From positions 1,258,932 through 1,322,931 of the forward strand of contig PTFA01000024.1 in assembly GCA_003342895.1 (NCBI GenBank): 64,000 nucleotides of DNA. The letters run 5' to 3'. The position numbers were made by a program, and so were the translations under genes. This document shows positions 1 through 12,300 of this stretch, in pieces. Numbering within the stretch: the first letter of the stretch is position 1; each line of letters starts with the position of its first letter. A model generated the notes under the pieces. That model did no database searches and was not told the origin of the DNA. It was given only the letters and a program-made list of their open reading frames with translations. Origin of the DNA: Casuarius casuarius (lineage: Eukaryota > Chordata > Aves > Casuariiformes > Casuariidae).

Positions 1-546
1 TTACCAAACATACGTCTAAAATTTCTAGTGTGACCAGCTTCTGCAGTTCTCCTCTGTAATGTCACTCTTGCCATTCTTGCTATAGAAGAAGAAAATTCTG
101 GTTCTCTCCCCTTTGTTCGTATCTTAGCATGAAAAACTGGGTACCTGAGATTTTAGGTAGACAATCCCAGAGTTAGGTCTTGCCAACTCTGATGTTCCTT
201 TTTATACTGATAACTCAAAAATGGAGAATACTGCCTTTGTTGAGCATGGCAAAAGGCAAACAATACGATGAATCTGTAGACATTTAACTTTTTAACATTA
301 ACTTCTCATTTAACTTGATATGTGAGGTGAGGGGTCCAAAATGGGGAGCTGTTCAGAGCTGCAGCATTGTGATTTCATTTTGAATCTATCTGGGATTCAG
401 TGGTTGTATGACAAGGACTTCTGGGCAACAGCTGGGAATACAAAGCAAATCAGTGATCGAGACCCCAATCCTGCAAACTGGCAAAACACCAAAGCTTTGC
501 TGACTTTGATAATCTCCTTTCAGTATGAGTCATCTCCTCATTTTAG

Positions 547-720
547 GTGTCAGAAAATGAGCCACCAGCGTCTGAGGTGGTCCCCCCAGCTCTCCGCAGA
601 GCCTGTGGTGGAGGCAGACATCTCCAGGCTCTCCTGCTATGAGGATATCGGGCAGATCAGGCCAAGTGCCCTCCAAGGGGGCCTGTTCCCCTCCATCAGC
701 TGCAGAGGGAGCCCAGGGTG
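547..720 (+). other. exon-like open block, unknown
   Basis: This is a 174-base block with a splice-acceptor-like left border (TCATTTTAG ending at 546) and a donor-like right border (GTGAGT from 721). One frame is open throughout, entering with one base of a split codon and leaving with two, so it would be symmetric and frame-preserving if real. It is richer in G+C than the flanks. The translation contains VVEADISRLSCYEDIGQ and matches no family I know. No partner exon was found. Chance, or a non-coding RNA exon, is about as likely as a coding exon. Confidence 0.2.
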
Positions 721-3682
721 GTGAGTGCAGACCTGGACATCCAGCTGTCTGATGGATGGGCATGGATGGGCAAAGCTGTCTGAGTTGGGCATTACAAAAT
801 CCTGCCGTGGATTTCTGTGAGCGATGTTGCTCATGGGTCAAGCTACTGGCACGAGAAAGAATAAGAAATGAAAAGCTTTGCCTGCTGCTATTTTACTTTG
901 GAAATATTTTGGTAGTACAAACGTAAATTTACATTTTGTTTTTCATTTCTTAACTGTTTTCCATTCCTACTTTTAACACTACTTCTACTACTAACACTGC
1001 TCATGCTGTTGCCCAGCAACACTGGAAATGAATACTTATAGTAAAGAGTGTGTTTTGTGTGAGAAGAATGTGTGAGGTTTCTCTGAAAATAGGAAGAACA
1101 GAGCAACTCATCTTTTCTGCATTTCTGCAAAGTAAAACAGGATTTCTTAGAGTTGCTCTCTGAAGTTCTGGCCAGGAGGGTTAGGTTTATGCTGTAACCT
1201 CATTATCAGAACCGAGATATGAGGGAGGCTGCAGATTGATAAATTATCTCCTGTTCTTTGCTGTGTGGTTACAGGAGTGTATGATAAATAAAATGTTTGT
1301 TTTCAGAAGTAACAGATTAGTAAGAATAAACCTCAGTTGGTTCAGAGGTTTGGCTAACATTTCAGACCTGTGATGCTTTACAAAGCTCTCCTGAAAGTTT
1401 TGACACAGGTTGGTTGAAAATCAAGGCAGCAAATCTTGTGATTTTTATAGACTTGCTAAGTTGAGTGAAGGGAAATGTACTGGCAGTATATTCCTTCCCA
1501 AGGAAAGGAACTCTCCTGTGGAAAAAATTGCTTTTAAATAATCTAATTTAAGCATGGAAATGATTCTGCAACCCCATAAGAGTTTGTCTGGTGTCTGTTA
1601 TTGCGGTAAAATGTTTGCAATGAACCTGATAAAAAGTTCTTCCCTGTATGGGTACTAGTACTGAAAGATTTTATTAGAGTTTTCATTGGTTGTTCACTGG
1701 AAACTGGGGGGTTATATTTTTAAAAAAATGAAAAGTAGATATTTTCATAAGGAAAACTACAACAATTTTCTAATTAGTTTTGATTCATTTCTAGAAGCAT
1801 GTTTAAACTTTTGTCACAGGTACAAAATTACTTGGATTCATGAGAGTTTCTAAAGTCGAGTGTCTATAATTTTGCACATAAGGATTCCCTAATAATTTTT
1901 CTACATCTATAAATGTTAAGAGATGGAATATGGAATATTTCTGATTTATTTAAGAAGCTCTTAAATAGGTGTGTGTAAAACACCTCTTCCATAATTTAAA
2001 ATATTGTGCATGGTTTTTCATTTTAGGCTACAAACTAAGTAAAGAGTAAAGCCTAAAAACAGGCTAAAGAGTAAAACTCTCTGAAGTTGGATAAAATCAG
2101 TATTTTTTCCTACATTTCTAAAATAGCTTAAAAATGTAGAAAATGTTGAGTTCATTGTACTGTATCTCCTGGGTCTCTAGGTCTAATCACTGTCATCATT
2201 AATATATACTGAATTAAACTTAATTATATTAATTGCAATAAGCAATGCTATCTTTTAGGTGGTAACATAAAGTTTCCTGGCTGTCCTAATTGGAAAAAGG
2301 CCTCAAGATTTCCTTACTCTTAAGTGAAAATCTCAATGCATATTTTGACATTTGTGATGCATTCTTTCTCTCTTAGTGTTACTCATATTGTGTGATATTT
2401 TATTTTTCTTTAACTTTTAGGAGTCTCTACAATATGAGCTCTATTTTATAAATACTGGCAACAAAAAGCCCAGATTTTACTCTGCTCTTAGATATTTCTA
2501 TAGTGCTCATTTATGTGGCCTGTGCCGGGAGAATTTTACAAAATGAACCTCTCATGAGTAAATCATTTTTCAGTTCCTATATCTTCTCTATGAAAAAGTG
2601 TCAGATATGATCATACCTGCTAATTAAAGTAAATATTCCACAAAAAGTGCTCCTACTAATGAGCTTCATTGAAAGCAGTATTTAACAAAGAAGGCAGAGA
2701 TGCAGTGAGAAGTGCAGAAGTCAGGAGTCATTAAAGAGTTTTTCGAATGAGAGCTGGAAAGACGGCAGTGTAGCAGTAATTCCTGACTTAAGGTCACAGA
2801 CTCTTTGGGGCCTGAGCACTGCCTCCAAGGGCACCAAGGAGTGCGACTGGGGAAAGCATGGCTATTACCAACAGGTTTAAACTCACCAGAGGGAGGTGAA
2901 AAATGGAATGGAAAATGGAAAAATGCTCTAGAAGAACCATCTGGTTGCCTGTTGTGCCATTGCTTTCCCTGTCTCCATTTTCTGGTACTACTGTTGGAGG
3001 ATCAGGCGTGAGATGTTTGTAAGGCTGGAGGACATTTCATAGTTGCGAGCGCTCAGCCTGATGGTTACTAATTCCTGCTCACGTGGTGCAAAGATGGTCT
3101 AGTCCTCAGTTCCCGCTGTTCAGTGGCCGTGAATCCAACAGGAGCCAGAGTTTTGGCACAGATCTCGCTGGAGGGGAGAGGTCTCCTGAGAGATGGGTTG
3201 GCAAATGTTTTCCATTATACTGTAAGCAACTTTTTGTTAGGGTTCAAAAGGGCAGACTAGAACTGGTTCAATTTTCGTTAAACAGAACACCTTCAGCTCC
3301 AGACTGAATGGACGTCTTTAGTTCTTTGCTGAAACTAATAAATACACTGCAAGCAAACATTTCCTATGTTTTTTTTTTTTAATGAAAGACTTAATTTTGC
3401 TAAACAGATGTCATCTACAATGATTTTCTGTAATGTAGTTTGTTCTGCCGTCTGCTATTAACATGGCCATGCTGGCTGAGAGAGTCTATTGCAGTATTTT
3501 TCACTGGTGTCTGGTTAGGTTACTTAAACCTCTGTGTAAATTATCATGGCAGTCACTGAATATTTTCTAAAAATTCAATCATTTCATTATTATTCTAAAT
3601 TACAGTTCAATTTTTCTTCTCACAAAACTTTACATTAGTAACAACACAGCTGTGTCTGAGCAAAGTCTGCCCTATTTATAGC

Positions 3683-3838
3683 TTAAATAGTGTTCTTCTC
3701 CACCATGAAGAAACCTTTCCAGAATGGAGGCTGTGGTTCCTGCAGCTTCACAGTCTTCCAGGCCAGCTCCCAGCTGATGAGAGTCACGAAGCCATCCGAG
3801 CATCCTTCGTTGGCATTGCCAAGCTGCTCAGGGCCATA
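3683..3838 (-). other. possible terminal coding exon, unknown gene or pseudogene
   Basis: On the minus strand a strong acceptor (a long pyrimidine tract ending in TTTTATCTCAG, AG at 3840-3839) is followed by 52 open codons ending in TAA at 3685-3683. The frame starts in phase 0. Third codon positions are about two-thirds G or C in an AT-rich neighbourhood, which resembles coding sequence. The peptide includes SDGFVTLISWELAWKTV and is not one I recognise. No AATAAA follows the stop on that strand within about 150 bases, and no upstream exon was identified. It could be a terminal exon of an unannotated gene, a decayed gene copy, or chance. Confidence 0.25.
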
Positions 3839-4489
3839 CTGAGATAAAAGAATGGAGGGGGAAAACCTTTGAAAATTCAATTTTAAATGTGTGAAAAATA
3901 GAGTGAGCAGGGTAAAACAAAATCGAGGGAGAGAGAAAACTGTGAAAAATGGGGCACAGAGGTGGAAGGAGAGAGAAGCTCTTTGGTATAAAAGTGGTAT
4001 CATGCAAACTGACCCACTTCTACCAGTCTAGTAGCTGTGGGCATTCTCCTCCCACAGAACCATACCTGGGTTTCCATGCGGTTTGGTTTTTTTCCTTTTA
4101 TAATTTCAGCACAAACCTTTCCATAAAGCTGTAATGAAATTACAAAAAAAAGCAGGTCACAGACTCTTGAATCTTCTTCTATTTCATAAGAGAAAATAAA
4201 GAGTTTGGAATAGCCATCTGCCTATGTGGGGAAGTTGAGTTAGCTGTTATTGCAGAATATATCTGTAAACGCTGCAATAGTACCTCCGTACAGGGATTTC
4301 CTAATGTGAGTTTGGTGGCAGCAGACCGTAACATTTTCTGAAGAGCTGAAGGACTGAATCACTGTAGTTAGGTGTGATGACTTAACTGGTTGATGGAAAT
4401 GATGTGAATATGCTTGAACACCTTTTCGTATTCAATAACCACTTCTCTCAAATAGAGATCTAGTCATCAGACTACAAGAATGTGACCAG

Positions 4490-4522
4490 TATATATGCAT
4501 AAATATATATATGTATATATAT
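4490..4522. repeat. TA-rich simple repeat
   Basis: Imperfect alternating TA sequence interrupted by GCA and G bases. Confidence 0.7.
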
Positions 4523-5053
4523 GGTTTTATGTCAAATTCAAATCCTTGTCTAGCTGTGAAATGGTTAGGGATTTTTAATTACACAGCTGGAGATATTTGA
4601 AAGGCATCTTGAGATATTCAGGGAGTGCTGAGGATTCTTCCAATGCAGCTAATTGTTGGCCATAAAAACTCCTACTGCTTTGAAAAATTAAACTCTTGTC
4701 TATTGTCTATTGTGCATATAAGGAAAGTTTTAGTTTTGCTGCCTTGGTGATTCCAAACTGGACTCTGAATACTCTGTAATTTGTCTTTGAAAAGACTGAG
4801 TGAGATCTTCTTGTCAGATGGCTGAAATAAAACTAGTCTCATAGGCCATTGTTGGCAATCCGTTACCAAACTGAAACACAGACAAAACCAGACCAGTAAA
4901 ATAGGGACACCAGCCACTCGAACGAGTCCATGTTGTTCCCTGAAGATGAGAGGAGATTACCAGGATGTTTTACAGCAATTCACATTTGAGGACTATTCAT
5001 AAGATGTTACTCATAAAGTGCAGAGAGATGCAAATCCCCAGAGGAAATGTAAT

Positions 5054-5090
5054 TGGGTTTGGGTTTTTTTTTTTGGTTTGGTTTGGTTTC
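5054..5090. repeat. G/T-rich low-complexity run
   Basis: GGTTT-type units flank a run of eleven T, giving a strand made almost entirely of G and T. Confidence 0.7.
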
Positions 5091-8000
5091 TTTGCCTAGG
5101 TTTGAGTCTGATTTCTGCTCTACTTAATGCCTTAGAATTTTTGTGAAGTTTGTCTAACGCATAGAGTGAAAAAATTCTGCTTGTGGTGAGTATACGCAGG
5201 GTGAGAAGCACCCGGGCAGGCACCTTGCAGTGCGGGTGCCCCACGGGAACAAGTGCAGTGATTACATGGTCAGGGATGAGAAAGGCACCAGACTGACACT
5301 CCTATCCTGGACATCAAATATTTATCTGCAGACTTTCTTATACTATCTCAATTTTAGTTATGTAGGTTTTTTTCCAAACCAGAGCTGCATATGTACAATG
5401 TTTAAGCAGGAGCTGCTAGTACCATCTGCTCATGCTATTCAGCTGTTTCCATGCCTTTTATGAATATTGAAGCTGGTGGCAGTGAATCACTGGGTGCCCA
5501 GGGTTGGCATGGATAGTTTAGGCACCCATGTCTGAAAACTTGGCTCATAATTGTTCAGTAATTGTGAAAAATCTATAGCAGCTCCAAAGGCTCCTGTTGT
5601 TTCAGATACTAACAGCAGGCTACAAAAAGCAGTGTTTAACACTGGCGGGCATTTTGTGCTTACCTATGTGCCTATCTTCACTACAGATGTGTTAATGTGA
5701 TTGCAGAGTTAGGTTTGGATGCTAGGAGCTCTTCCACTCCAAACTTCCCTCCATAACAGTCACTGGGTCTCTCAGTTTTTGTGTCATATGGTAGGATGGA
5801 TATTGTCTCCCACAGCTTTTGGAAAATCCAGTAACTGGAAAACAACCAGTAGGTATGTTTGTTACCTTATATAGACTAACATAACTTTCTGGTAGCAGTG
5901 GTTGTATCTGTTCATTTTACATAGATCAAGATAATATTAGTAGTATCTACTTAACTCATGTAGATCAGGACAACTCCATGTTAACGATAAGGTGATGAAA
6001 GAAAGATTATCCTCCTAACTGGTGGTCTCTTGCGCTGGGCCTGCATTCATGGGAGCTCCCCCATGAAGCTGTAGATCACTCACAGCCTTTGAAACTTAGT
6101 CCCTAGCCCAGGTGCATTAGGCCAAGTTTTCTTCTCTAATAAGCTGGCTATTTTGTTAGTGCTCTTTGAAGCAAAATCTTAGTTCGAAATTTATCTCTTA
6201 TTATTTTCTCATGGTTCTTTTATTTTTCTTTCATTGTCATGATCATGATTTTACACACTTTGTATTACTGTAACCCATGAACTTCCCATGTGTTATCAGT
6301 TCCCTAATCACTCGTGGTATTGTGTACTTACATTTTTCAGTACCGTGAGAGCCCAGTTCCTTTGGGGCAGGCTTCTTAAACTCCTGGGGTTCCTGCTTAG
6401 GTTTGGAAGTCAACATGCTTCATGGTGTGTTTTGCTGTTGTCCACAGCCTGGCTCTGGGTATGCCAATTCTAGTGTGCACACGAAGCTTCGCAGCTCTTT
6501 TCTGTCTACATTGCCAAATGGGCAGGTGACCTTGAATTTGTTTCTCCTACTGCTTCATATAGCTTTAAACACTGAGTAATCCCAGCTCTTTGGTATTCAA
6601 TATTATTTGTTATTTATACCATAATTATGCCTGTGTGCCAAAGTGGGCAGGCAAATCTAGTGTGCAAAGCACTAAATGAGACCCCAAAGAAAAAAAACAT
6701 CTTTGTTCTGAACAGGTAACAAACTGAGAAGCTTGTAGGAATAAGGCTATTCTCTGAGTAGTAATTCAGTCACCATTTCAAAAGAGGTGAAAGTATAACT
6801 GATTTTTCAAGATCTGATATTAAATGGTGCCCATGATCCTTCTATAACAGGAAAATCTTAGGAAGCCTTATTTCCTTATTTCTTTTTAATTATGGCAACC
6901 ATCCTTCTGCACCACCTAACTGAAATGTAAGCTAGATTCACTAAGCTGTTTGCTGATTCACACGTGAAGATCTCCAGAGCCCAACGTAATGGCATTACTG
7001 CTATAGTCCTCTAAGTATGGTGATAGGAGCTCACAGAACAGAGAAAATGAAACTTGTGGGCTAAAGGGTTTTCCAGCAACATCGGAAGTTTCAGAGATGT
7101 TGAAAATTATTGATTTTCTTGTGAAAAGCCATTACATCTGGGCTACGTGGCCCATTTATTTTAGTGGAAAACTGTTGATCAGGGGAGTACCACATCTTGG
7201 GGAACCTGAGGCAGTTTTGCGCTTTGACTCTTCTGGCTATTGCCTGAGATCCCCTTCTAGGAACAAACTGGGAGTAAGTGGCTAATCCGCTGTCCGCACA
7301 CCTCATACGGTGAGGTTTGGTACATCTCATCTAGTAAGTGTGACAATATTTAGAATGTTTAAGCACAGACCATAGTTTAAATCAGCACTAAGATGCACAC
7401 AGTTCTTCATCCTCTCCAAATCATCATTTCTAACTGCTTAAGCTTTCCTCCCCAGCCCTTAGCAATTCTTTTTGGTCCTGGACCCTGTGAGCACTTCAGT
7501 GCTGGAGAAGCTTCTGGGTTGTGTGGATGGTCCTGTGGTAAAATACATTTCCCAGAGCTATTACAGGTGGGATGCTTGGGATGCGAGTCCAGGTTGGTCC
7601 AGAGGCTGTATGCACGTTTGCCTGTGCAAACGGCTAGCTGGATCAAGGCAGAGAGGAGTTTATTACTCAGCTCTTCTCACTTTTCTTCCTCCTAGAGCTG
7701 GTTCAGGTCCCCAAGCTGGCACTGGCTGATCCCTGCTCCTGGGATCTGACACTGACACTGGCTACTCCATATCTCCTTGAGGTGTCTCAGCTGTAGCTTA
7801 AACCATTTCCCTGGTCTGCCTAAGCCCTTCTGTGTTGCTCTTGAAACACTAAAGGAATAAAAAGCTCTTTCCTGCATAAATATTTAAAGAATCTACTTTT
7901 ACTTCCAATAAAAATGGTATCACTACAGAAGGAAGTACCGCAGTGCCTGATGAAAAGTTACTTTCTGCCTGCTTTCGCATGCAACTCAGCAAGCCCTGAG

Positions 8001-8943
8001 AGTCTTGACAGCTAACTTATACCCTTCCCTGGCTTAACAGCTTCACATCACTGGTGTCACTTCAGGATTTCCAAGTCTATCCTTGGAGTAATGTTCGCTG
8101 CATATATGCAGTTGTACCTGAGCTGGTTTATCCCATTCTTCCAATTTCACTTCAGACCACGCTAAAGCCCTCAGCATTTGCCTGGACCAAAGGCAGGCCA
8201 GAGACACAGACTGACCAACTCTCTCCGGGCATCCCTGTAGAAAAGTGACCTTCTGACTCCACAGCTTTAATTTTACCACCTCTGTGTTGGGCATGCTGGG
8301 ATCTTCTATGTCCTTTCTCAGTGAGCCTTGGCTCTCAGTATGCTCTGGATGCATCGTGATACCCAGGCATGTCCCAGCACTTGACCAGAGCCTCTCTGGA
8401 GCCCTCCCCAGAGCCCTCCCCTTCACTCTTCAACAACCTGCTGCTCCTACAGAGGGCAAATTGTACTTTGACAAAAGATTAACTAAAGAGACCAAAATAG
8501 GCAGCAGCTCCTTTGCTACTCACTGCTGTGCCTCTGAAACAAAACACTTATCTTCTCAAAGACTGGACAGTGAAGTTTTAATTGCAGTTTAGTCCAATTT
8601 CCTTATAGATAACTGACCTTTTAATGCTTCTTAGGGCAAATTAGCAAAGTTTTTCTTTTTTTAATCCCTGGGCCATTACCTTTAAGAAATGTGCTGCTAT
8701 AAAGTTTTGTGGAAAAATCGAAAAAGATTTCACATGTTTGGTATATTTTATGACAAAACCAAGCTAACCAGCTTAACTACTTTTTCTTCATTGACCACCA
8801 CTTAAAAGAAAGAAGGCTTCTCACATGAGAGGGAAGTTCTTCTTTCTTGGAAACCTTGACCCTGCTGCCAGTAAACATGGAGCTATCGTTTAGAAAACGT
8901 CACAGATGACTGTGGTCAAATTTGTCGAAAGTGGAGCAAGATG

Positions 8944-8950
8944 TATAAAA
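8944..8950 (+). promoter_or_regulatory. IL26: IL26 TATA box
   Basis: TATAAAA lies 182 bases upstream of the IL26 start codon. Transcription would be expected to begin about 25-30 bases downstream, near 8974, giving a leader of roughly 157 bases. Just upstream are a TGTGGT motif (RUNX-like, near 8911) and an AACGTCAC motif (CRE-like, near 8896), both plausible for a lymphocyte cytokine promoter. The motif and position are seen; the start site and factor binding are inferred. Confidence 0.65.
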
Positions 8951-9086
8951 AAGCAGAGCGACAATACTGATCAGCCAGCACATAAGCAAGAGGTTATCTA
9001 CGTGAGCATCTCAGTGCAGAAGCTGCTTTGAGGGTTAACAAAATTAGGTTAACTCCTGTCATCTAACCGGTCTTGCTGTATCACAT

Positions 9087-9098
9087 ATGCTGTTGTGA
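9087..9098 (+). other. four-triplet upstream ORF in IL26 leader
   Basis: ATG-CTG-TTG-TGA lies in the inferred IL26 5' leader, 33 bases before the main start codon and out of its frame. It is the only ATG I see between the inferred transcription start and the coding start. Such a minimal uORF could reduce translation. It is real only if transcription begins upstream of 9087, as the TATA box at 8944 suggests. Confidence 0.45.
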
Positions 9099-9131
9099 CT
9101 GTAACAGAGGCACGAAGATTTGGAAGCGAAG

Positions 9132-9302
9132 ATGAAAGTATATTCTATTTTCAGATCTGGGCGGTTTTTTGTTCTGCTTTGTCTTTTCATTGTGGAAGGG
9201 AAAAGGTTACCTACAGGAAAGCATACCTGCCGAAAAGGACTCCTCTTCCAAGTGACAGAGAACCTGTATATCAAGGCAACTAGTTTAAAATCATCTGTTC
9301 CT
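9132..9302 (+). CDS. IL26: IL26 coding exon 1
   Basis: Codons 1-57. It encodes the signal peptide and the start of mature IL-26, including Cys33 and the conserved LYIKAT motif of helix A. The donor is CCT|GTAAGT. Confidence 0.95.
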
Positions 9303-12300
9303 GTAAGTTGATCCCACCAACTGAAAAGTTTATTTTATTTGTAGATTCTTCTTTGGCAACTTCATTATTGAGTACTTGGAAACTTTAGCAGATAAACGAT
9401 TGCTGCAGGTCTGAGAGATAGGGTAATGATGCTATTCCATTCTTAACGATGGGAAAATGAAGATGTACAGAGTGGTGAGATGAGTTTGCCAAGGTCATGG
9501 AAGAAGTTTGCAGCTAGGCTGGGAGTGGAACACAGATTTGACGAGTCCTCATCATACAGCTGAATAAGATTATTATTATCACTACTACCACTACTATTAT
9601 ACCTGGCGACCCTAGCTATGAATCACTACTGCACGAAGCTAAGTTTTGTACAAACCAGAATAAAAATCCCTTCCTTTTCAAAGATTAATTAATACTAGTA
9701 CATTGTATCTTACAGAAAGATCTCATCAAGAACACAAGACTGCTAAAAAAGACAACAAAAATGATGTTTATGGTAAGCATTATACTACTAGTTTTCCATT
9801 TTCTTACTTTGTTTCTCCTTTGGTCTGTAGAGATATGAATGTGTGATCAAAGGGAATGACAGCTGACACAAAAGTCAGCTGTGTTTAATTGTGAAGGACA
9901 TTATATTTATGATGGCCGTGTGCTTAATCAAATCCTCTGCTTAGAGGAGGAGTGTTACCTTTACCCTTCAGAAAGGGACTTTCCTATGGGCCATTAAGAG
10001 ACAGGTGAGCGTGATACAGGGAGAAAAAGGTAGGTGTGGAAACCTGGCTGGTGGCATTTGTCTCCAGGAGGTAGCAGTGGTGCTCTCTGTGGGAGCTGGG
10101 TGAGGGCGTTTGCTGTGTTGGGGAGGAGTGTGCTCATGGTAGCACTTGCTGTTCCAGCGCGAGCTTGGCAGTGTATGCTCTTCATCAGCAATGCTTTCTA
10201 GGGACTAACCAATTTGCATGAGGGCCAGGGCCACAGTCGCCATCCTAGCAGCTGAGACATGCTCTGCTGAGGGCATGCAGTGCTGCAGATGGCCCAGTGA
10301 TGCCTCAGAGCATCCAGGATGCCCAAAGAGCTGCTGTGGGTTTTGCCCTCTGCCAGTGCCCTGGGGGAGAGACAGCAGAGTCCTCCAGTGCTATTCAGCA
10401 TGGGAGTGAGACACTGAACTTGGGTGGCTACAAGTGTGTGAGATACTTTAGCTTCCTTTATACAGAGATCTAGTCGATAGCATTGATGGAGTCAGTTTGC
10501 CATTAAGTAGAGACCTATAGGCCTGTCAGCTAAATCTGCCTTTGGGCTCTGCTGGATTTCACTGGTTGCCTTGGGAGTATTGGCTCCTAGGATGCCTGTG
10601 GGCACCTACATGTGGACATCCCAGTTCAGGTGCCTTAATCCATAGCTGAATTCCACTGCTGTGGGAATTTCACATCTGATGCTTGGTTCAATTGCCTAAA
10701 TATAGGTGTACAGTCATTTGAAATATCTTTGGGTATCCAAAACATCACACAGGCCAGGAAGGTATGACACAGGGCACAGAGGGTGACCAGTCTCTTCTGG
10801 AGCACCAGCTATGGGATGGGTGGGATACCCTTCAGCATCTCAAATGGTGCGGGACATTGATGTGGAGGAACTGGACTCAGGCCTCCTGTTTCTCTGCCCT
10901 CAACCTGTTCTCTGCTACCTTCGCAATGACACCTACAATTTGTCCAAGATGATCTGACTTAATTCCCCTATTCATCTTCCTTCTATGCTTTGAGTGTTAA
11001 ATAGATCTGTTGCTGTTACTTCCATCTGTGGTTAGTCTTGCCCATATTCTTTTCCATGCCAGCACAGCACCCACCCGCCTTTCCTTCAGAAACCAAAGTG
11101 TTATACTCAGTTGTTTAAAAAAACAAAAGAAGCAATCTAATAAGATACTCAAAATCATGAAAAAGTTTTCATAGGTTGTATGTTTTCTAAACACTTGTAT
11201 TTTTACAAGACTGAAATTTTAGACCAACTTGGCTTCCGAGTTTTACATTAGGCAACTTTGCCCCTGCTTTGTTTTCAGACAAACTGCAGCGTTCGAGATC
11301 AGCTCTTGTCATTCTATGTGAAAAATGTTTTCACTCATCTTGGAGTGGGAAGTGAAAGGCTGTACGTTATTAGTGCCTTCCAGGCCCTGCAAGAGAACCT
11401 GAGCGCCTGTGTGAGTATATTCCTAAGAGCTAAACGAACTTTGTCTGTCCGAAAGGTGAGAAAAGGGCTGGGTCATACTCTTTTAGCAGGTAGAGAGAGA
11501 GATTCAGAGTCACAGCGTGCTCCGCACTGCGAAGGACAGAGCTTCCTGAGGGCTTCCCCGCGGAGCCAGGGAAGACCTCACCACTCATTGCCTCCCAGAG
11601 CGCGCCCGTGGGGCAGTGTGCAAGGCGGCGGGGGTGCCTTGGAGATAACCCAACTGCTGCTCCTGGTGGGGGAGCCTGGTACTGCCCCTGAGCACCAAGC
11701 TGCAAAGAGGCAGGGTAAATACAGGGAGAAATGTGGCTCCTAGTATTTCCGCAGGGTAATACTTGTTATACTTTCCTTCTTCAACAGCATACCCACTGGA
11801 TGTGTGTAATCTTAACTCACATGTCATCTCTGCTCCACCATACTGAATTTTGAAAGAGCTAATCGTGTCTCATGAGAAAGCAGTGACTGCAATTATAAAA
11901 CACATTGGAGCAGTTTCCATGTGTCAGCTATGTCCAAAGTAGGAGCAGGTTGTCAGGTAGTGATACTGCACACTGGCAACCAGTCCCTAGAGTGGATCCA
12001 GGTGTCCCGGGGAAGAGGCACTTTTACCAATATCCACCACCATCCCACCCTCTAACTGAGACCAGGACAGCAGGCAAAGCACATTTTTGCCCATGCAAAT
12101 GTGCATATAGCCTACAGGGTAATGCTAGCACAACACTGTCACTTACAGGTCATTGCTCTTCCCAGCCTTGCCACACACTCCTGAGTTGGCAGAACCCCCT
12201 CGCAATGCCAGGTCTTACCTCCTGGCCGCTATTTCTGGGGTTATGCAAGTGACAACAGGGTGTGCCTTAAAACTTCATGTCCTATGGCTAGTTTTCTTCT

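Larger units (their letters stand above)
1..8943. other. intergenic region upstream of IL26
   Basis: I recognise no gene here. In the conserved vertebrate order IL22 lies upstream of IL26, but I found none of its conserved exon motifs, so it probably lies left of the window. The stretch is AT-rich and holds short simple repeats: alternating TA near 4490-4522 and a G/T-rich run near 5054-5090. It also has two GC-richer open blocks with splice-like borders (547-720 on + and 3683-3838 on -), described separately. Open frames of 60-127 codons occur on both strands, overlap one another and look like chance. Confidence 0.6.

Noticed and set aside
10570..10760. Repeated AGGTGCC/GGCACCT-like phrases suggesting an interspersed repeat.
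   Set aside because: I could not tie it to a named family with confidence; repeat annotation would decide.
11258..11743. 161-codon open frame across IL26 exon 3.
   Set aside because: It is the real exon (11279-11410) read through into intron sequence.
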